This document shows, piece by piece, positions 42,378-51,513 of a DNA stretch of 64,000 nt; the stretch's first letter is position 1, and each line of letters opens with the position of its first letter. The DNA is taken from the NCBI GenBank assembly GCA_016937575.1, contig JAFHKN010000002.1:3035001-3099000 (forward strand), written 5' to 3'. The notes under the pieces are model-generated. The model did not search any database. It had not been told where the DNA came from and worked only from the letters and a program-made list of their open reading frames with translations. This DNA comes from Roseomonas aeriglobus. GTDB taxonomy: Bacteria > Pseudomonadota > Alphaproteobacteria > Sphingomonadales > Sphingomonadaceae. The translations under genes and the position numbers were made by a program.

Positions 42378-42662
42378 TAACCCGTTTATTGGCCTCTGCT
42401 GATGCCAGCAGTCTGTTCACGGGGTTGTTATCAACTTTCAAGCAGAGTGAGTGGCATTGCCCTTTGGAAGTTCCCTTTTTGGCGTGATGGGCTGAGGGCG
42501 AATTGGACAGCCCTTCGCATCCTTCCCGCGTATGCACCGCCAGAACAGGTAGCGCGAGCGCGACAACCGTCGCGCGGCCGACGCCAAACGATGGTCCCGT
42601 GCGTCGGCGCGATCTGGCGTACCGGCAAGTCCCCCGCCGGTTGCGATAAAAAGCCTTAGGAC
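42378..42662. other. Intergenic region between convergent genes
   Basis: These 285 bases lie between the second TadE-like gene and the minus-strand PilZ gene. I see no gene, no strong terminator and no clear repeat. Confidence 0.45.
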
Positions 42663-42995
42663 TTAGCCGGAATAGCGTGTGCGGACATTTGAAGGCTGAG
42701 GCGGCTTTGCCGTTCGTGCCAACGCGGAGGCGGTTTCGATCGGCACAACAAATTGTAGCCCGATCAGACCGTCCTTTGCCCAGCGGACTTGCGCACCCAC
42801 TTCCGAGAGCGTTCCAATCCCGATAACGAGCGTCTCACCGACGCGGAACGTATCGCAGGCGTCGATGCATGCGCCCGCCGTGGAAAGATTGCGGACCCTG
42901 TGCATCGTCGTCGCGGCCCGCCCAAAGCGTTCCGCCGTGGCAGATAGGAACACGCTTTGACGGGGCATTCTAACTTGATGCACAGCTGTCGACAT
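42663..42995 (-). CDS. PilZ-domain protein (110 aa)
   Basis: The protein reads MPRQSVFLSATAERFGRAATTMHRVRNLSTAGACIDACD. The NLSTAGACI segment is the N-x-S-x-x-G motif of PilZ, and the preceding arginines could serve as the basic motif, although the usual RxxxR spacing is not exact. Beta-strand pattern follows (VGETLVIGIGTLSEVGAQVRWAKDGLIGLQF). The ATG at 42995 is preferred to an earlier in-frame start because homology begins there. It closes the cyclic di-GMP-related region. Confidence 0.8.
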   Translation of the reverse strand: MSTAVHQVRMPRQSVFLSATAERFGRAATTMHRVRNLSTAGACIDACDTFRVGETLVIGIGTLSEVGAQVRWAKDGLIGLQFVVPIETASALARTAKPPQPSNVRTRYSG

Positions 42996-43261
42996 GCTGA
43001 CCGTTTTTGCACGGAAAGGGTAAAGAAGCGGTGATAGCGGCGGACAGCGCTGCTGCGCGCCCGCACGACATCGCTCGACACGCAAGTTTCAAAGGTAGGC
43101 TAGCGCGTCGATGCGATCTGGCGGACGGTAAGGGTGCCGACCGAAGGGTCAAGCAAGAGAGATTTTTCTATTGCCTATTAAGGGCAGAACGATAGATTTA
43201 AATAACGCGATCGCTGATCGTTTCGGCTAACAACCCTTCCCGCTCCTTGCCCAAGCTGGGG

Positions 43262-43618
43262 TCAGGGGCCCGTTGTCTCGCCTGCGGATCGCAGTTCCGC
43301 ATACTTTCGTGTGATCGTCGGGATGCTGTCGAGAACGAGCTGTGCCTTCCGTTGCTCTTCGTTGAGCGACTGTTGGAGGGCGCTCTGCCGCCGGCCAAAG
43401 TCACCAACTCAACGATCGCTAGCAGCGAAGTGTATACGGCGATCTCAGAATTCTCGAATGCGTAATTGGCAAGCGAGTTCTTGATGATCTCGTCAGGGGC
43501 AGGGATTTGGGCGAGAGCGGCGACGTTGCCTGTGAAACTCAAAACGGCGTCCTTCACCGTCGAAGGCGAGGTTTCGAAGTCGGTAATGTCAGCTTTTGAA
43601 CACGTGCCGATTGGAAGC
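43262..43618 (-). pseudogene. Frameshifted ferritin-like (DUF892/YciE-type) remnant
   Basis: One frame on the minus strand reads VKDAVLSFTGNVAALAQIP, DEIIKNSLANYAFENSEIA and TSLLAIVELV, the pattern of the DUF892 ferritin-like helices. About base 43390 the coherent reading moves to another frame: SALQQSLNEEQRKAQLVLD then SIPTITRKYAELRSAG and a stop at 43262. The N-terminal half is missing. This is best read as a truncated, frameshifted pseudogene and not as the 119-residue frame that continues out of phase. Sequencing error at the shift cannot be excluded. Confidence 0.65.
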
Positions 43619-43872
43619 CGCTATTCCGGATACGGCCCAGTAGCGGCCATAAATCCCGCCCGCCCGGCCATTCCCAGACCGACACGGCACTCTATGCGCT
43701 GATGGGCATAACCGTCTGCTGCAGACACATCGGCATTGCAACTTAGACTTTGTCGGTGTGCGACAACATCTGTTGGTGCCCCGTGTGACCGATCGGCGAA
43801 GAGCACGAGAAGTGGAGTGGATGATGGAGGTCGAACGCTGACGTTCGGATGAAATTCACAAGGACCAGGTAG
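43619..43872. other. Intergenic region
   Basis: These 254 bases hold no convincing gene. They lie between the ferritin-like remnant and the start of the next gene and may contain its promoter. Confidence 0.4.
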
Positions 43873-44883
43873 ATGACCGACCACCCCGATGACCTGCAGG
43901 CCAAGCACCTCAAGCGCATCGCTCGGCGCGTGCGCGGGATCGCAACGAAGGCCGCCGCGGAGATCGGTGTCAAAGCCACCGTCACCATTAACCCGATGAT
44001 TGATCGGCGGAGCGGCTATGATGGCTTCCGGGTGGTGTTGACCCTGGCTGACGTCGAGCTGGTGCTGTTGGTCGACGAGGTGACCGCCGGCAATGACAAG
44101 ACGACGTTTCTGGCCGCCGCGATCCGCGCAAGGATCAGCGAGTTGCTGGCGCAACATGACCGCTTCGCCGAGCGCGTCGCGGCGCTCCGGGCACGGGTCG
44201 AGGCGTCGATCGATCGGGCCAACGCAGGCATGCGGCTCGCGGGGTTCAGCATGGCGCCCTTGCCGATACAGTGCCCGTTCGACTGGCGCCGTGAGGAGCT
44301 GGAAGCGGCGGTCGAGACGCTCGACCCGATGCTGCGACCGGAGGTGTCGGCGATCGGCGGTACGAACGGCCGTGATTTCGCGGGCAGCATGCGTCTTATC
44401 GCGCCGTCGCAACGACGCCGGCAGCGGCGCAAGGCCCGGCTTGACGCGCATCACGCGATGCTGGAAATCGACGCCCTGGCGGAGGCAGCGATCGCGCGCA
44501 GCGGGCGCGACCCCGCGGCAGTGATCGCCGACCTGCAGACAAAATATCGGCAGGCCGACCTTTACCGCAATGGCGATTCCGGCGTCGATGTCACTTCCGT
44601 GTCGGTCGTGTTGTGGGAAGGGCGCATTTCCTTGTGTGCCCGGCTGGCGACGACGTCGCCGACCGCGCTTATCCATGGGTCGGAGCTGCGGCTCGATCGG
44701 GCGCTGAACGACAGTGATCTGCAGCATGTGGTCGGCCTGTCAGCGGCCACTCTGCTGGACGGCGAGCCACTGCTCGGCGACGCGGTGATCACCTCGGCGC
44801 GGGCGCGCGGTGACCGTTATACCGACGTCCGGCTCGGCATGCGCCGACGGTTCATTCAGGTGGACGAGCTGCAAGCCGCCTGA
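43873..44883 (+). CDS. Protein of unknown function (336 aa)
   Basis: No family recognised. The N-terminal part is helical and basic (LKRIARRVRGIATKAAAEIG), then beta-rich (VVLTLADVELVLLVDE), then a long helix (ISELLAQHDRFAERVAALRARVEASID). A second basic stretch QRRRQRRKARLDAHH lies near the middle. No signal peptide or membrane segment is seen. It is followed by a strong terminator and faces a convergent unknown gene. It precedes the relaxase region and may belong to the same mobile element. Confidence 0.75.
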   Translation: MTDHPDDLQAKHLKRIARRVRGIATKAAAEIGVKATVTINPMIDRRSGYDGFRVVLTLADVELVLLVDEVTAGNDKTTFLAAAIRARISELLAQHDRFAERVAALRARVEASIDRANAGMRLAGFSMAPLPIQCPFDWRREELEAAVETLDPMLRPEVSAIGGTNGRDFAGSMRLIAPSQRRRQRRKARLDAHHAMLEIDALAEAAIARSGRDPAAVIADLQTKYRQADLYRNGDSGVDVTSVSVVLWEGRISLCARLATTSPTALIHGSELRLDRALNDSDLQHVVGLSAATLLDGEPLLGDAVITSARARGDRYTDVRLGMRRRFIQVDELQAA

Positions 44884-44920
44884 GCGGTCGCGACGCCATT
44901 TCACTGCCCCCGTAAGACAC

Positions 44921-44955
44921 AAGCCCGAGCGTCCGGGGCGACGCTCGGGCTTTTT
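44921..44955 (+). terminator. Rho-independent terminator
   Basis: GCCCGAGCGTC (44923-44933), loop CGGGGC, GACGCTCGGGC (44940-44950), then TTTTT: a perfect 11-bp stem and a U-tract. With AA before the stem it could also act for the convergent minus-strand gene. Confidence 0.93.
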
Positions 44956-44978
44956 ATGTACGACCCTGTGATCTTCGA

Positions 44979-45899
44979 TCACGATGCGGGATTGCCTGGC
45001 TCTTCATCTCCGTCGGCCGATGCGCCGACATCCAATCCGTCGAGCACTAACCCATAGTCGTTGCGCAGGCCTTCGCGCCGCACGCTGGTGCGGCGCTGGT
45101 CGTGATTGCGCATGGTGCGTTTTGCTCGGAGGCTGAGCGGCGTGCCATCCCGCTTCGCCTCGGTCCGCTCGGCTTCGACCGCGGCATAGGCCTCGGTCAG
45201 CACCTTGTGGATCGCGTGGTGCAGCTTGATCTCGACGCCAGCGTCGCCGGCAAGAAAGTCGAGCAGCTCCATGATCGTCCGCGCCGTGTCCTGGCGGTTG
45301 GTGATATGCTCGTCGATCCACGCGCGGCCATGCTCGTCGAGCGCTGCCTCGAACGCCGCGTCGCGCCGCTGATAGGTGCTGATCGCGCGCAATAGCGTGA
45401 ACGCCGGCCCCATTGCGAAGGCACCCGCAAGCAGCTTCGCCTCATCGATCCGGAGGCGGTAGCAGACCGCCGCGCGCAGATGCGCGTCGGCGTGCCTGAC
45501 CGCCAGCTCGCACTCCTCAAAATTGGCTTCGGCCTCGGCCAACTTCTCGCGCGCGACCGTAACCTGCTGCGCGGCCAGCTCGCGCCGGTCGACCGCCGAC
45601 TGCCATGCGCCGCGCGCCGACTTTTTCTGCCCGCGCTCGGGGTCGGTCAGGCGGTCGGCTGACGCCGGTGCGCGACCGCCCTCGATCCAGTCGAGCCACT
45701 GCCGCGCATCGATTTCCGCGGGCAGGATTTCGAGCGCCCGCGCCATCAGCCACGCATCGCGTTCGCCGCCGTCGACAAGCTCGGCGACGCGCTCGATCGT
45801 CAAAGGATCTTCCTTGCCGAGCAGAACGAGTTCGGCCAGCACCTTGACCAGTGCCTGCGCCACTTCGGGCGGCTGCTTGCCGATGTTGAATGCGTTCAT
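44979..45899 (-). CDS. Protein of unknown function (306 aa), possible plasmid or ICE gene
   Basis: No family recognised. The protein is almost wholly helical, with a probable coiled coil in the middle (ELAAQQVTVAREKLAEAEANFEECE) and a polar C-terminus. The start MNAFNIGKQPPEVAQALVKVL is preceded on its strand by GGAAAGGT at good spacing. It lies on the far side of the possible oriT from the relaxase gene, pointing away, the usual place for mobilisation accessory genes; this is context only. Confidence 0.72.
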   Translation of the reverse strand: MNAFNIGKQPPEVAQALVKVLAELVLLGKEDPLTIERVAELVDGGERDAWLMARALEILPAEIDARQWLDWIEGGRAPASADRLTDPERGQKKSARGAWQSAVDRRELAAQQVTVAREKLAEAEANFEECELAVRHADAHLRAAVCYRLRIDEAKLLAGAFAMGPAFTLLRAISTYQRRDAAFEAALDEHGRAWIDEHITNRQDTARTIMELLDFLAGDAGVEIKLHHAIHKVLTEAYAAVEAERTEAKRDGTPLSLRAKRTMRNHDQRRTSVRREGLRNDYGLVLDGLDVGASADGDEEPGNPAS

Positions 45900-46347
45900 G
45901 GTGCGACCTTTCCTGTCCGGTGCCCGACGAGGGGCGACCGGCGGAAATTACGGTCGATCGACACCCCCTTCAGGGTAACCTGAACCGCAGACACGGCCTC
46001 ACGCACGCGAGGCGCGCAACGGGCGCGTGCGACACGCACAAGCGGATGTGCCACGCGCGTGCGCATGCGCCACACGCATGCGAGTGAGGGAGGAAAGGAG
46101 GAAGGTTTTGCGCAATAAGGTAGTCGTCGGCGACTACCGATGGATGGGGGGAGCAGGATGCCGCTCAGGCCCAGTGGGCGAACGATCGCCCGAAAAATGG
46201 CCGGTCGTCGAGGCCGCGGTCCGGCAGGCATCGCGTTGGTCCGCCGCTGTCGCTCCGGAAGGCGAGAAGGTTTATTTCTGAGAAGGTCTGGCCGGCGCGG
46301 CGTGTCGGAGTCATCCTATTGCCATGACCTGAGCTTCGAGAGCCACC
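45900..46347. other. Intergenic region with candidate oriT hairpin
   Basis: These 448 bases hold no gene. A perfect inverted repeat GGTAGTCG-TCGG-CGACTACC lies at 46119-46138, flanked by ATAA on the left and GATGG on the right. About 60 bases further left are several GCATGCG/GTGCG direct and inverted motifs (46020-46085). Its position between two outward-facing genes, just upstream of the relaxase, fits an origin of transfer. Confidence 0.5.
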
Positions 46348-49300
46348 GTGAACCTGTCCGAGCGCCTGTTCCACGCCAATGCCGCCGTTCGCGCGATGAT
46401 CTCGCGGCAGGCGCTGGAGGAGCTCGGCGGGGCGAAGCCCGGGCGGCGGGTCAAGGCTGAGAAGCGATTGGAACGGCATCGCCAGGGCGGGGGATTGTCA
46501 CGCCGGAATATCGACCTGAGTTTTCCGGCACCGCCACGCTGGCGACCGATGACAACGGCCGGTGCGACGAGCTTTCACTTCTCGCTATCTTCCGTGAGCA
46601 ACGTCAGGCCGGCAGGCAGGAAGGCGCCGAATGGTGCCCTGGCGTTCGAGCGTTACATCACAGCGGAACAGGACCGGGCGACGGTCAACGAACGCTACGT
46701 CGTCGATAGAGACGAGGGTGTAGAAGGTAAGTCGCGAACGGCCTTCGTGGTCAGCAACATCTCGCGCGATGCGGCGGAGCGCGAGCGGTTCTGGACGGCG
46801 GTGAGTGCCGCCGCCTCGACACCATCGCCGCCAAGCTTGTGGGTCCGACCGGCTTGCGGCGACCTGTCGGAACTGATCCGCCTGAACGAAAACCCGGCCA
46901 CGCCGCGGTCGGTTTGCAAAGGGCTGCTGAAAGTCATCGGTGCGTCGAATGCCGGGAGCAAACCGACATGCCGTCGTGTCCATCGCATCGAACTCGATGA
47001 CCACGCTCTGGCGTGGGCAGAGGCGCTGGACATCAGCCGGTATGGATCGCGTCGCGATGAGCGGTTGATCCACTTCGTCCGTCCGCGCGGCGGGGTCCTA
47101 CAATGGCAAATCGAAGCCGAATTTCCGGATGAACTCGGCGACCACGACAACCGCGCAATCGCCGAGGCCTACGGCTCATTGCTTGATAAGTTGGGACTGA
47201 AGTACACGATAGCGGCACACGAGCCGACGCACCGCAACGACCCGCGAAATCGCCATCCGCACATCTTGATCTACCCAGGCGTATGTCGTCAGGGGTGTGA
47301 TGGCCAGTGGGAGTTTCGCGGCGGCAAATTGCAGCCTGGCGATCTCGCCGCCCGATTGGGCGGGGCGACCCGGGAAGAGCTCCTCCGCCTGAGTTTTAAG
47401 CAGCGGTCCGCTGCCGACGTCGCCGCGCTGCGACATGCCTTTGCAGAGATCGTCAACGACCGGCTGACCGCCTGCGGTGTCCGTCGTCGCTACGATCCGC
47501 GAACCTATAAGGAGATGGGGATCGATCAGGTACCCGGCGAGCACTTGGGCAGCGCCGCGGCCGCACTGGTCGACGCCGGTTTTGCGGTTGAGATCGACCG
47601 TCGCAATGCGGTGAAAGCCTGGTCCGCACGACAACGGCTAGCAGAGCGGGAGATCGCCGCCGAGCTCGATCGGCACGACGTCATTCTGCACAAGCTCGAT
47701 GCTGCCGCACCGGCCGGCGACGAAGACGAGTTGGCCAGATTGCGCCGGGCCTATGAGAACGCTCGCGACCGTCTGGCCACGACCCTACGCGCCGTAGCAG
47801 ATTGGGATCTTTCGACCGAGATGGCCCGGTCCGCGGCAGAGCGCCTGGCGGCGAAAACCTCCGACATTCTGGCCGCAATCGAGGACGGTTCGGCCAGCCC
47901 CGCGGAGGCGCGAGCGGTCGCGACTTATCGTGCGCGCAGCGAGATCGCGTGTGCACATCTCGACGCCGTGCACGAAGCGATTGAGCCGCACGGCGATACG
48001 GTGCGCGCGGCGCGACGCGAGGTCGCCGATCTTCGTCAACACCTCGCCCAATTCGATCGGCAGATCAATGAAACGATCGAGCGGCGGAGCGTTCCTCAGG
48101 CGAATGAGTGGGCGGCCCGGCGGTGGGGCGAGGGCACCGTTTTATTGCCTGCCCACCATCCCGAGCCACGCGATACCGAGGCGCATTTCGATGCGCTCGT
48201 CGAGCATCTGTCCCGGCAGCGGTCGGTCGAGTGGTCGACTCCGGCAGACCGCTTCGTCTTCATCGTTCGATCGGGTAGCAAGAGCGAACGATATGTCGCT
48301 ACTGGACTACGCCAGGCTGACCGCGCGTTGATCGCGCAACAGCCCTACAAGCGGCGGTTCGATGCCGTAGTGCAAGAGGCCGGCAAGCTGCAGGACAAGG
48401 AGATCGGGCGCGTCATCGACTACATCGCGGCCCACGGTGAGGCGTCACTGCTCGGATCTGACGGAGGCGCACCGCATCGGACCGTCAGGCGCCACTACAG
48501 GCTATACCGGCATCATCCCAGGTTCGGCGATCTGCTGCCGAGCGCGCAGGCCAGATTCGATGCCTCACAACGGCCTGTGGTGAAGCCGCAACCGGTAGAG
48601 GCGTCACCCGCCGCCGCGCTGATCGTAGAACCCGCCCCCGTTGCGCTCACGGCTTCGAAACAGCGGCCGATCGAGTTGCCCCCTCCCGTGACGGCGGTAG
48701 TGATCAAAGCTGCTCATTCAATGACGACGTCCCGGAATCTCAGCGAGGCAAATGCCAAGGCCAGCGCCGTCGCGTCGGCATCGCAGGCCGTGACGAATAC
48801 GACTATTCAATCGGCGACGCGCATCCCGCCACATATATCCGCCGATGCTGACAGAGGCGGCGATAAACCGGATCAAGGAAAGGACTCTATGTCTCCTCGG
48901 ATCCGTCCGGATGCGCCGCTGCGCGAAGCTAGCGATGACAAAGTTGAACTCGGCTACGGTGATGGACCGACGCTGCCACCCAAGGCCAGTTCTCCATCGC
49001 CAGTTGGCCCGCAGACAGTCGAAAGCGCCGAGGTTGAAGCGATCAATCGACCGTCGCTGCAGACGCCCGACGAGCGTCAGAAACAGATGGAATCGCTGAC
49101 GCGCGAAGCCGTGCCGACGCAGGTCGCCTCACCTTCCGACACCGCGGACGAGAAACACGAATCCGCCGCAGTGCCGGCAACGCTGGATGACTCTGTTGTT
49201 GCTAATCGAGAAGCGCTTGAGGCCAGAGCCGACGCTAAAATCGCTCCCAAGCTTACAACAGCACCGACGCCGCCGAGACGTCGTCCGCAATCATCGCCAG

Positions 49301-49800
49301 AAAGCGACGAAGTTACTTCTCGACCGACGCCGATGGAGCAAGCTCGCCGCCTCGCACAACAGCGTGGGCCGATATCCTCTACCGCCACGGTTTCGTCACC
49401 GACCACCACGTCGCCGTTCGTTTCAAATCGCAAGGCCGAACGGCTAGAGCTGGCCCGGCAAGTCGTAAGCGACTTCCGAGAACATACACTCTATCAGCGC
49501 CTGTCGACGGCAGACCTCAAAGCCTTCGAAGCCGCGCTCGTCGGCCCGATGACCGATCTGGTGAACGGGCGTATTTCTCTCAGGATTGAGAATGGCAAGC
49601 TGCTCGCTGCAAGCCGGCATGAGGAGATCATCGATCGACTTCGCGTCTTCGCCACGGTCGATTGCGGTTACTGGCTTCTGGCCCAGGCGGCGACAGTCAT
49701 GCCGGCCGAACCGCAGACCGGCGAGGAGTGGGCGGTGATCGATCAGACAGGCGTGGCTGCCGCCGCGCCAGCACCACGGGACCACGGCCGCGGGCACTAA
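46348..49800 (+). CDS. MobA/MobL-type relaxase (1150 aa)
   Basis: A relaxase nicks the origin of transfer and leads the strand into the recipient. The His cluster is in HEPTHRNDPRNRHPHILIYP (H-P-H metal ligands after a conserved N), and the downstream DPRTYKEMGIDQVPGEHLG matches the MobA/MobL pattern D-x-R-S/T-Y-x4-GI-x3-P-x2-HLG. A helical region follows (residues 430-600), then a long Ser/Thr/Pro linker (about 750-1020) and a compact C-terminal domain ending YWLLAQAATVMP. The N-terminal 75 basic residues are extra. The start may be GTG 46348 or a downstream ATG at 46396. The nucleophile tyrosine is not assigned. Confidence 0.82.
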   Translation: MNLSERLFHANAAVRAMISRQALEELGGAKPGRRVKAEKRLERHRQGGGLSRRNIDLSFPAPPRWRPMTTAGATSFHFSLSSVSNVRPAGRKAPNGALAFERYITAEQDRATVNERYVVDRDEGVEGKSRTAFVVSNISRDAAERERFWTAVSAAASTPSPPSLWVRPACGDLSELIRLNENPATPRSVCKGLLKVIGASNAGSKPTCRRVHRIELDDHALAWAEALDISRYGSRRDERLIHFVRPRGGVLQWQIEAEFPDELGDHDNRAIAEAYGSLLDKLGLKYTIAAHEPTHRNDPRNRHPHILIYPGVCRQGCDGQWEFRGGKLQPGDLAARLGGATREELLRLSFKQRSAADVAALRHAFAEIVNDRLTACGVRRRYDPRTYKEMGIDQVPGEHLGSAAAALVDAGFAVEIDRRNAVKAWSARQRLAEREIAAELDRHDVILHKLDAAAPAGDEDELARLRRAYENARDRLATTLRAVADWDLSTEMARSAAERLAAKTSDILAAIEDGSASPAEARAVATYRARSEIACAHLDAVHEAIEPHGDTVRAARREVADLRQHLAQFDRQINETIERRSVPQANEWAARRWGEGTVLLPAHHPEPRDTEAHFDALVEHLSRQRSVEWSTPADRFVFIVRSGSKSERYVATGLRQADRALIAQQPYKRRFDAVVQEAGKLQDKEIGRVIDYIAAHGEASLLGSDGGAPHRTVRRHYRLYRHHPRFGDLLPSAQARFDASQRPVVKPQPVEASPAAALIVEPAPVALTASKQRPIELPPPVTAVVIKAAHSMTTSRNLSEANAKASAVASASQAVTNTTIQSATRIPPHISADADRGGDKPDQGKDSMSPRIRPDAPLREASDDKVELGYGDGPTLPPKASSPSPVGPQTVESAEVEAINRPSLQTPDERQKQMESLTREAVPTQVASPSDTADEKHESAAVPATLDDSVVANREALEARADAKIAPKLTTAPTPPRRRPQSSPESDEVTSRPTPMEQARRLAQQRGPISSTATVSSPTTTSPFVSNRKAERLELARQVVSDFREHTLYQRLSTADLKAFEAALVGPMTDLVNGRISLRIENGKLLAASRHEEIIDRLRVFATVDCGYWLLAQAATVMPAEPQTGEEWAVIDQTGVAAAAPAPRDHGRGH

Positions 49801-49938
49801 CGATGGTAGAGCGCCATCGATTTATCGGTGGCGCGAAGAGGATTGGGAAGGAGCCTAAGGCTGTACCGTGAGGTGAAATTTCCCCGTGCGCCTCGCACGC
49901 TCGCAGCCGGCGGCAGCGCCGAACGAGAAGACCTTCAA

Positions 49939-50469
49939 GTGACCAACGACAATCGCATGCGCCGCCTAGCGGATGTGCAAATTATCGGCGCGACCCTCGC
50001 GCTCGTGAAAGCCGCCGGATGGACGGTAGAGAAGGACGCCGCGACCGCGCTGCCGATCGACTTCTGGAATTATCTCTACGTGCCGGAGGCTTCGTTATTG
50101 CTCGTGCCGGCCATCGAAGACCCACGGACGATGGGTGGATCGGTTGCTGCCGGTGTCCGCGCGGCACGTAGCGACGCGCTGGTCGTGTCGCTCGGCCAAG
50201 GCGCCGATGGTATTCGGCATATGTCGATGTCGATCTGCCAATGGTCGATGCTCGAAACCCATTGGCATGGACCGCACTTGCCGTGGCTGGCAGCTGACGG
50301 CGCCGTGTGGTTGGTGCCCGATCACCGCGCACCCGTTGATGCTCAGCCTTCGTTCCGTCTTGGCGACGACGCTCTCGATCTGCGCTCAGCGCCCTTCACC
50401 AATCATATCGATCACCGTCGTGGCCTCATCGCCGCGCGCGATCTGATCAATCAGGCTCTGGAGGGCTGA
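49939..50469 (+). CDS. Protein of unknown function downstream of the relaxase
   Basis: No family recognised. The 176-residue protein has LADVQIIGATLALVKAAGW near the start, a central hydrophobic segment (YLYVPEASLLLVPAIEDPR) and a Trp/His-rich stretch (MSICQWSMLETHWHGPHLPWL). GTG 49939 has GAGAAG upstream; a frame starting at 49828 is longer but its first part looks non-coding. It lies between the relaxase gene and the next unknown gene on the same strand. Confidence 0.65.
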   Translation: MTNDNRMRRLADVQIIGATLALVKAAGWTVEKDAATALPIDFWNYLYVPEASLLLVPAIEDPRTMGGSVAAGVRAARSDALVVSLGQGADGIRHMSMSICQWSMLETHWHGPHLPWLAADGAVWLVPDHRAPVDAQPSFRLGDDALDLRSAPFTNHIDHRRGLIAARDLINQALEG

Positions 50470-50472
50470 GCG

Positions 50473-51105
50473 ATGGATTGGATCAGCCCTGCGAACGCGA
50501 TGAGCATGGTGTTCGACGACCCAGCACGAGTCGGACCGGACTCGGATTTCGGCTTCGCCCTGCTTTGGTCGGGCGATGGCAAGGGCGGCAGTCATCGCAC
50601 TGCCGACCTTGCCCGCGCGAAGTTACAGCCCCGGAAGCCCTCCGCAGCTGATATCAAGGCTGCGGGACCAGAGTGGGCGGTCACCGCCGCCGACCATCGG
50701 CTGCTTCTGGCCGATGGCGTGGCTGATGTTTGCGGCGCCCGGGTGTTCTTCGAAAGCTATGACGCAGCGGTACGGCCTGGTCAGAACCTCCTCGCCGTGG
50801 TGCAGACGTTGCGCTTTCCGCCGTCGCTGCCCCGTCATGCTATGATGCACGCCGCCTACATGTACGTGGCGCTGTGCCTACAGCCGAAGGCGCTCAGCAG
50901 CCTGATTGTGCAGCACATGCCTTCGGACATTCGATCGAATCGCGCACCGCACCTTCACATCGTAACGCCCGTTCTGACCCATCACTTGTCCGGATACAGC
51001 GCTGTCCATCCAATGTTCGAAGATACACCTGCTGTAATGCACCGTTCCTTTGCGTCGGACTGGCAACGTGTACGCCAGGCGCTGGCAACGCTGTCTACTG
51101 CTTAG
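50473..51105 (+). CDS. Protein of unknown function with an HxHxV motif
   Basis: No family recognised. The 210-residue protein contains RAPHLHIVTPVLTHHL in its C-terminal third, a histidine cluster that could bind a metal or phosphate. It begins 3 bp after the previous gene. The IS5-family element starts at the last base of its stop codon, so TAG uses the first G of the insertion sequence; the original stop was probably TAA. The protein sequence is unchanged by the insertion. Confidence 0.7.
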   Translation: MDWISPANAMSMVFDDPARVGPDSDFGFALLWSGDGKGGSHRTADLARAKLQPRKPSAADIKAAGPEWAVTAADHRLLLADGVADVCGARVFFESYDAAVRPGQNLLAVVQTLRFPPSLPRHAMMHAAYMYVALCLQPKALSSLIVQHMPSDIRSNRAPHLHIVTPVLTHHLSGYSAVHPMFEDTPAVMHRSFASDWQRVRQALATLSTA

Positions 51106-51165
51106 GGTCAGGACCCATTGATGTGGGAGGCGCGATCTGATTCAGGCTCCGTGAGGAGAGAGTGG

Positions 51166-51513
51166 ATGAGCGACCTGTACTGGCTGACGGATGAGCAGAT
51201 GGCGCGTCTGCAACCGTTCTTTCCCAAGAGCCATGGCAAGCCTCGGGTCGATGATCGGCGGGTGCTCAGCGGCATCATTTTCGTCAATCGCAACGGGCTA
51301 CGCTGGTGTGATGCACCGAAGGACTATGGGCCGCACAAGACGCTCTACAATCGCTGGAAGCGGTGGAGCGAGAGGGGTATTTTCCTGCGAATGATGGAAG
51401 GTCTCGCGGCAGCGGAGGCCGTGCCGAAGACCGTCATGATCGACGCGACCTACCTGAAGGCACACCGCACGGCATCGAGTCTGCGGGTAAAAAAGGGGAT
51501 CTCGGCCGTCTGA
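51166..51513 (+). CDS. IS5-family transposase, first frame
   Basis: The frame encodes the N-terminal transposase part: MSDLYWLTDEQMARLQPFF, GIIFVNRNGLRWCDAP, the KTLYNRWKRW helix and the first catalytic Asp in VMIDATYLKAH. It stops just after the run of six A (51489-51494) that probably shifts ribosomes into the second frame. ATG 51166 has GAGGAGAG upstream. Confidence 0.9.
   Translation: MSDLYWLTDEQMARLQPFFPKSHGKPRVDDRRVLSGIIFVNRNGLRWCDAPKDYGPHKTLYNRWKRWSERGIFLRMMEGLAAAEAVPKTVMIDATYLKAHRTASSLRVKKGISAV

Noticed and set aside
43198..43557. A single intact 119-residue minus-strand gene
   Set aside because: Its second half is out of phase; the ferritin-like reading continues in another frame, so a pseudogene fits better.
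49317..49326. TTCTCGACCG, a 10-base match to the tRNA-Leu 3' end, as the far attachment site
   Set aside because: It lies inside the relaxase coding sequence and is too short; the match stops before the CCA end.
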